From: Adiantum capillus-veneris
Lineage: Eukaryota; Streptophyta; Polypodiopsida; Polypodiales; Pteridaceae
Assembly (NCBI GenBank): GCA_014529385.2
Contig: CM043962.1
Location: 128,519,074 to 128,583,073 of the forward strand
Direction of reading: 5' to 3'
Length of the DNA: 64,000 nt
The notes under the pieces were generated by a model. It worked only from the letters and a program-made list of their open reading frames with translations, did not search any database and was not told where the DNA came from. A program made the position numbers and the translations under genes. Numbering within the stretch: position 1 is the stretch's first letter; every line of letters starts with the position of its first letter. Below are positions 60,112 to 64,000 of this stretch, piece after piece.

Positions 60112-61600
60112 ACTCTCAGGCCTTTCTTTGTCCTTGTCGTTCGTTCTTTCTCTGCCTTTTTAGGGCACTTCGCGGAGATATGCCCAGTTTCCCCGCATCC
60201 AAAGCACTTCCCCTCCTTGATGTAGAGAGTCCTCTCTTGAGGAGTGAGTTTGGGTCGTGCATCCTTTTCTTTCTTTACTGGGTTGCTCTTCCTCTTTCTA
60301 CTTCCATTTTCCGAAGTCTGTTCGGTCCTTTGCGTCATGAGTTCATATGTGGGGTAGGTCAAACTGCCTGAGAGAATGGCAAAACTCCGTTTCGCATGAC
60401 TCATCAACTCTTGAATGGAAGCTGACTTTTATTCTAAGCAGTGATCTCGGATCTCTGTAGGAAGACCCAAGGTAAACCGCTCAATCTGTTCTTTGAATGA
60501 GATCTTCTTAAATGAAGAGGCAGGTAGAAGAGAGCTCCAGAATCTCTCGCAATAAGCGTCCACTGAATCCTTCTTGGTCATCTGAAGATGGTTCCAAGCA
60601 GTTCATATTTCGCGTTCATACTCTCCGAGTTCCCCTTAAAGTAAGAGGCAGCTCTCCGAATCTTGGAGTGCTCTGAGTAACGCCCTCCAAAGAAAGCTAT
60701 GTCAAACTGCTGTATAAAAGACAAAGCCTTCGAAGCATCTCTACAACCAGAAAACGTGTCAAATTTAATTGACTGTCCACCTTCCTTAAACTCTCCGACT
60801 TTCTTGCTTTTATCTTCCAGAAAGTCATACTGGTTTGCTTTATAAAAATTCTTCTTCTTTGCGTAAAAGCTGTTGCCATCAGAGTCCGAACTATCTGAAG
60901 ACGAGTCTTCTGTAGGACTGTCAACCATGGGGCGGGATTTAGGCTTCTTTGCCTTTTTCTTGCACTTTCCGAAGCTTTGCTTTTTGCTTCGCTTTTTGCC
61001 TTTTCTGTCTTCTTCACTCGAGTCAGAGGAGCTAGAAGAACTGTCAAAAGAAGAAGAAGAAGAAGAAGAAGAAGAACTGGGTACTCCTTCAAATCAAACA
61101 CGCTTCTTTTGGTTTCTTGCCGATTCAAATGTAGGCTGACGACCCAAATAACCCAGGAAGTCAGCGCCTTTCTTCTGTTTTTTGTCGTGCTTTTTAGCTT
61201 TGTTCTGCGCGTCAAAAAGATGAGCAATTCGTGCATCAACCACCTCTTCTAATTCTTGCTATGTGTACATCCTTGGAGTAGGAGGTTTCTTCAGAGCGGG
61301 TTTGAGGGATGGCTCTGTGGTCTGTCGCCACTGTGAGTGCACCTCGTTGAAGGAGGTCTGGCTCATATAATTTGCAAATTTTGGGTCCTTCGCAAAATTA
61401 AGCATCATCTTTGTTGCATCGCCGATCAATCATCGACGCTCCATCTCTTCGATCTCTGCCTGAGTAGCGAGGCGGGCCGTACTCCTCGCATGAATCTTCG
61501 TTGTGATCTCTTCCCCCATTTCCGGATGCAAAGGAAGCCGACTGATCTCTGCCTGAAGCCATAAGTGCCACGTAAAAAGGATCGGATTTCCCATAGAAGA
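60108..61600 (-). pseudogene. Gag region of the minus-strand element
   Basis: The leader ends near 61600 and ATG codons at about 61594 and 61565 are start candidates. Broken frames give ARLATQAEIEEMERR, MMLNFAKDPKFANYM and VVDARIAHLFDAQNKA. A Ser-rich acidic stretch encoded by a (TTC)n-type run (about 61080-61040) follows. The Gag core lies at 60928-60578 (SIKFDTFSGCRDASKALSFI), and 60407-60108 carries the zinc knuckle CFGCGETGHISAKC. The segment around 60600-60410 has lost the usual WW-containing text, suggesting a deletion. Multiple breaks show that it is inactive. Confidence 0.82.
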
Positions 61601-61610
61601 GAAATCGGTC

Positions 61611-61624
61611 GTGCTCTGATACCA
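61611..61624 (-). other. Primer-binding site, initiator Met tRNA type
   Basis: The minus strand reads TGGTATCAGAGCAC one base after the LTR end. The first 12 bases are the standard site complementary to plant initiator tRNA-Met. Confidence 0.92.
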
Positions 61625-61625
61625 T

Positions 61626-62245
61626 TGTGATAGACTTGGAAACTCCAAGTTGAGATTCTACCGCGACACCACAAGAGTTCACTTCAAAACAGTTCACAGT
61701 TCACAATTGATTCGACACTCGCCTGACGGAGTTCCGTGCCTAGAGATATTGGCCCCAAAGATTGGCGCCCCTTTCGGTATTTCTTTTTATACTATTCTGT
61801 GTTCAAAATACAAGAGAGTAGGCAGGCGCTCACTCTCAGACTCTGTGTCCAGATGCTCTGAGTTGTGAGGCTCACTTATTTAAATGTTTACAAGGGATGC
61901 CAAAAGCAGAGCCCAAAAGCTAAAAATCAAAAGCTCTTTTAAAAATTAAAGCACCTCCAATATTCCTCTCACAAGGCTTAGTGGTAAAATAAAGCAAAAG
62001 CTTTCTCTCTCTCTTGCAACTTGTGTGGCCAAAAGCAAGTTCAAAATTCTGCCCTGCTGCCATAATTAGCGCCGCAAAAAGCGGGCGTCTGTACAGCTTG
62101 CCACGTGGCTGCTTTTCCGAAAAATATGCCGCGTTTTTCGGGGCTGCCGTACAACCATGCCACGTCAGCATTTTTCAGCCGAGCTCTCCACGGCCGAGGG
62201 TGGGTCTGTATGTGCACTAGGCAACCACGTCACCAGTTTGTGACA
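61626..62245 (-). mobile_element. 5' LTR of the minus-strand chromovirus element
   Basis: 620 bp. On the minus strand it runs TGTCACAAACTGGTGACG to GTCTATCACA. It contains the shared core at 61751-61790 with GGGGCGCC intact. It is highly similar to 55458-56084. Confidence 0.93.
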
Positions 62246-62597
62246 CTGTTTTGTTTGTGGAGACTTCTACTGTGGTCATGCTGCCGAAATCGGGTTAGAG
62301 TAGGGGAATTTCAGGCCGACAAAAGTGGGACAGCTTGTAGATGTTTACAAGTTTTTCTCAAGTGTAATAAGAATAAAGAAATATCGAAAGGGGCGCCAAT
62401 CTTTGGGGCCAATAGGGTGTCGTTGTCTGCTTGAAAGCGCTCTAGCTGCCAAGCCGTGTTTTGTTTTGAAGTGTTGAATTCCAATCATAGGCTTATTCGT
62501 GAAGTTCTTTTGTGTCGTAAAGTTCACAAGTAAAGTAAAACAGTGTAAAGATCGGGTGAAAGCTAAAGTCTACCGCCCTACGAGCCGGTTTTACTTT
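62246..62597 (+). mobile_element. Diverged LTR (family E), right part
   Basis: It resumes LTR E after the insertion, with GTCATGCTGCCGAAAT, the shared core at 62372-62410, and an end GGGTGAAAGCTAAAGTCTACC...GCCGGTTTTA that parallels the family B LTR end. No primer site follows; LTR C begins at once. Confidence 0.7.
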
Positions 62598-62890
62598 TCA
62601 TGTAAACTACTTTTAGAGGCCAAGGGCCTTTAAATATGACTCGTGGGCTCTCACTTTAGAAGTCTACCCACAGAAGATGCAGAGCAGAGCCATGGGAGTT
62701 GTACCATGTTGAAGCAATACAAAGAAATACCGAAAGGGGCGCCAAGGTTTGGGGCCAGTGCTCTCTAGGGATGGAACTCCGCCACTCCCCATCTCTTGTG
62801 CCGTGCATCTTGTTCAGTTCAGTGTTATTTGAAGTGCTTAGAGTTGTTCAGTCTGTTCTTTTCCGTTGGCACGTGGTGCCCGTCCCGTTA
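62598..62890 (+). mobile_element. Family C LTR, 3' part only
   Basis: Matches the reverse complement of about 41610-41900, beginning CATGTAAACTACTTTTAGAGG and including the shared core at 62716-62756. Its 5' half is missing at the junction with LTR E. Confidence 0.78.
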
Positions 62891-62893
62891 TAG

Positions 62894-62907
62894 TGGTATC
62901 AGAGCTC
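62894..62907 (+). other. Primer-binding site, initiator Met tRNA type
   Basis: TGGTATCAGAGCTC follows the LTR C end by a few bases. The downstream words CTTTTCTACAAAGAGCC resemble the leader after the primer site at 61611 (minus). Confidence 0.9.
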
Positions 62908-63415
62908 CAATCGTATGCTTTTCTACAAAGAGCCCGGGACTTATTATCCACTCCCACCCTTAGTCCATCGCACATCGGGCACGCTCCCGTCTTCATCGCT
63001 CTGTCTTATGGCATAAGCCATAAAGACAACTTGCAAGAGAAGGATCAAAGATTTCTTTTGAGCCGTCGTTTTTCTCAAAGGCAGCGCCATGAAGTAGACC
63101 ATGTTGCAGTCGATTTTTGGAAGAAACCTAACCCTAATTTTTGGTGCACGTCTCAGAATGGAAAGCCAGTCGTCTTTCCAAGATTGAATAACATAGAAAA
63201 TGCTTTTTCAATTAGCTTTAGCCGTTTTCTGAATTTTATATGTGAACTTGTTTGGTGATCCTCTTTGGAATTTGTTTGAAATAGATGGTATCTGTTTTGA
63301 ACCTGTCCTTGTGCCGATTTGAACTATTTGACTCTGGTTTTAATACTGGTTTCAATGATTGGTGATTTACTCCCGAGAGGATACATGAAGAGATTTGATG
63401 TTTGAGAATGCTTGC
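62908..63415 (+). other. Leader/interior after the primer site, no gag recognised
   Basis: A 130-residue open frame (62866-63258) overlaps the primer site and has no Gag features. Nothing else is recognised. Confidence 0.5.
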
Positions 63416-63419
63416 ACAT

Positions 63420-63770
63420 ACTCATGGCCCGGACCCTTGTGGTTATTTGCGGGGGGAGTATTGAATGTTTGACAAGTATTGTTTTTACTCATGGCCCGCA
63501 CCCTTGTGGTTATTTACGGGGGGAGTATTGTTGTTGGTACTCATGGCCCAGACCTGGATGGTTATTTATGGAAAGAGTATTAAGATGTTTGAGCAGTGGT
63601 CACTCTCAGCACCTCGAAACGACATAAGCTGCACCTCGGGGAGCGTTTGGTTGTAACAGGCCTCCCTATCTCGTGGCCCGGACCTTTAGGTTAGTTGCGG
63701 GAGGAGTGATGAGGGAGTCCTTGAATAGCTTATGGCCCGAATCTCGATGGTTATTTGCGCCGGGGAGGGG
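63420..63770. repeat. Variable tandem repeat around CATGGCCCGGACC...GGTTATTTGCGGGGGGAGT
   Basis: Five units begin (T)CATGGCCC-like at 63420, 63487, 63539, 63668 and 63727, each followed by a GGTTATTTG(C)GGG(G) block. Spacing varies (67, 52, 129, 59 bp), so the core is conserved and the linkers are not. Confidence 0.85.
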
Positions 63771-64000
63771 GGGCCAGGGGGACCAGGGGGTCATCGGCGG
63801 CTTTATGTTTCTGTCTTGTAACATGCATGTGTGAGCATTTGTGTTGCTTTGTGATGTGCCAAACCACTGAATATTTCTAATTGGGTGAGATTGCCTAGGT
63901 ATGTTATTATTAGTGCATCTAGACACCGATTACAGATCAGCGTGGTCTGGGTGTGATGGCTAATTTTACTGCGCCAGAATATCAAGAGCTTCGATCTGGA

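Noticed and set aside
60977-61252. Plus-strand frame with a run of Arg/Glu codons
   Set aside because: It is the complement of the Ser-rich part of Gag on the minus strand.

Overview
This window is nuclear, transposon-dominated plant DNA. I see no intact host protein gene. The organism is almost certainly a land plant: there are Ty3/gypsy chromovirus-type and Ty1/copia retrotransposons, a PIF/Harbinger transposase remnant, plant-style tRNA primer sites and a decayed pentatricopeptide-repeat (PPR) gene. The PPR wording and the sparse, repeat-choked layout would suit a large fern or lycophyte genome, but that is inference from memory and not proven. Layout: 1-7190 holds a decayed minus-strand gypsy element (family A), split by 2.8 kb that carries an exon-like gene fragment and a ~413-bp higher-order tandem repeat. 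7190-13740 is non-coding and unusually rich in (CT)n/(CA)n microsatellites, with a broken PPR gene at 11310-11890. 13740-16330 and 20050-23010 are two further copies of family A on the plus strand; the first contains a 288-bp MITE-like insertion with perfect terminal inverted repeats. 19653-19990 and 25311-25686 are copia-type LTRs, 26669 is a primer site, and 28730-29760 is a decayed copia gag-protease fragment. 32543-33165 is a chromovirus integrase fragment, 34684-34959 a Harbinger transposase tail, 35306-36385 a long inverted repeat, and 38100-38802 has two exon-like pieces of an unrecognised gene. From 39200 to the end the window is a nest of LTR retrotransposons. The best-preserved element lies at 42198-52060. 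It is 8.4 kb without its nested guest, has 1478-bp LTRs, a perfect TCTTC target duplication and a tRNA-Glu-like primer site, and its 3' LTR is itself interrupted by a solo LTR of the same family with target duplication TATGC. A second element lies on the minus strand at 55458-62245, with 620-627-bp LTRs and an initiator-Met primer site. These sit in, or beside, older LTRs of families C, D and E. How the parts work together: the two large elements each encode one Gag-Pol polyprotein (Gag with zinc knuckle, aspartic protease, reverse transcriptase, RNase H, integrase, chromodomain), broken by stops and frameshifts, so neither copy looks autonomous. No new cellular system is evident. The most noteworthy signals are the insertion history readable from nested target duplications, an LTR core shared by otherwise divergent LTR families, primer-site difference between closely related elements, a swapped block inside one LTR, stop codons that mostly look like C-to-T changes at CAG/CGA, and the 288-bp MITE.
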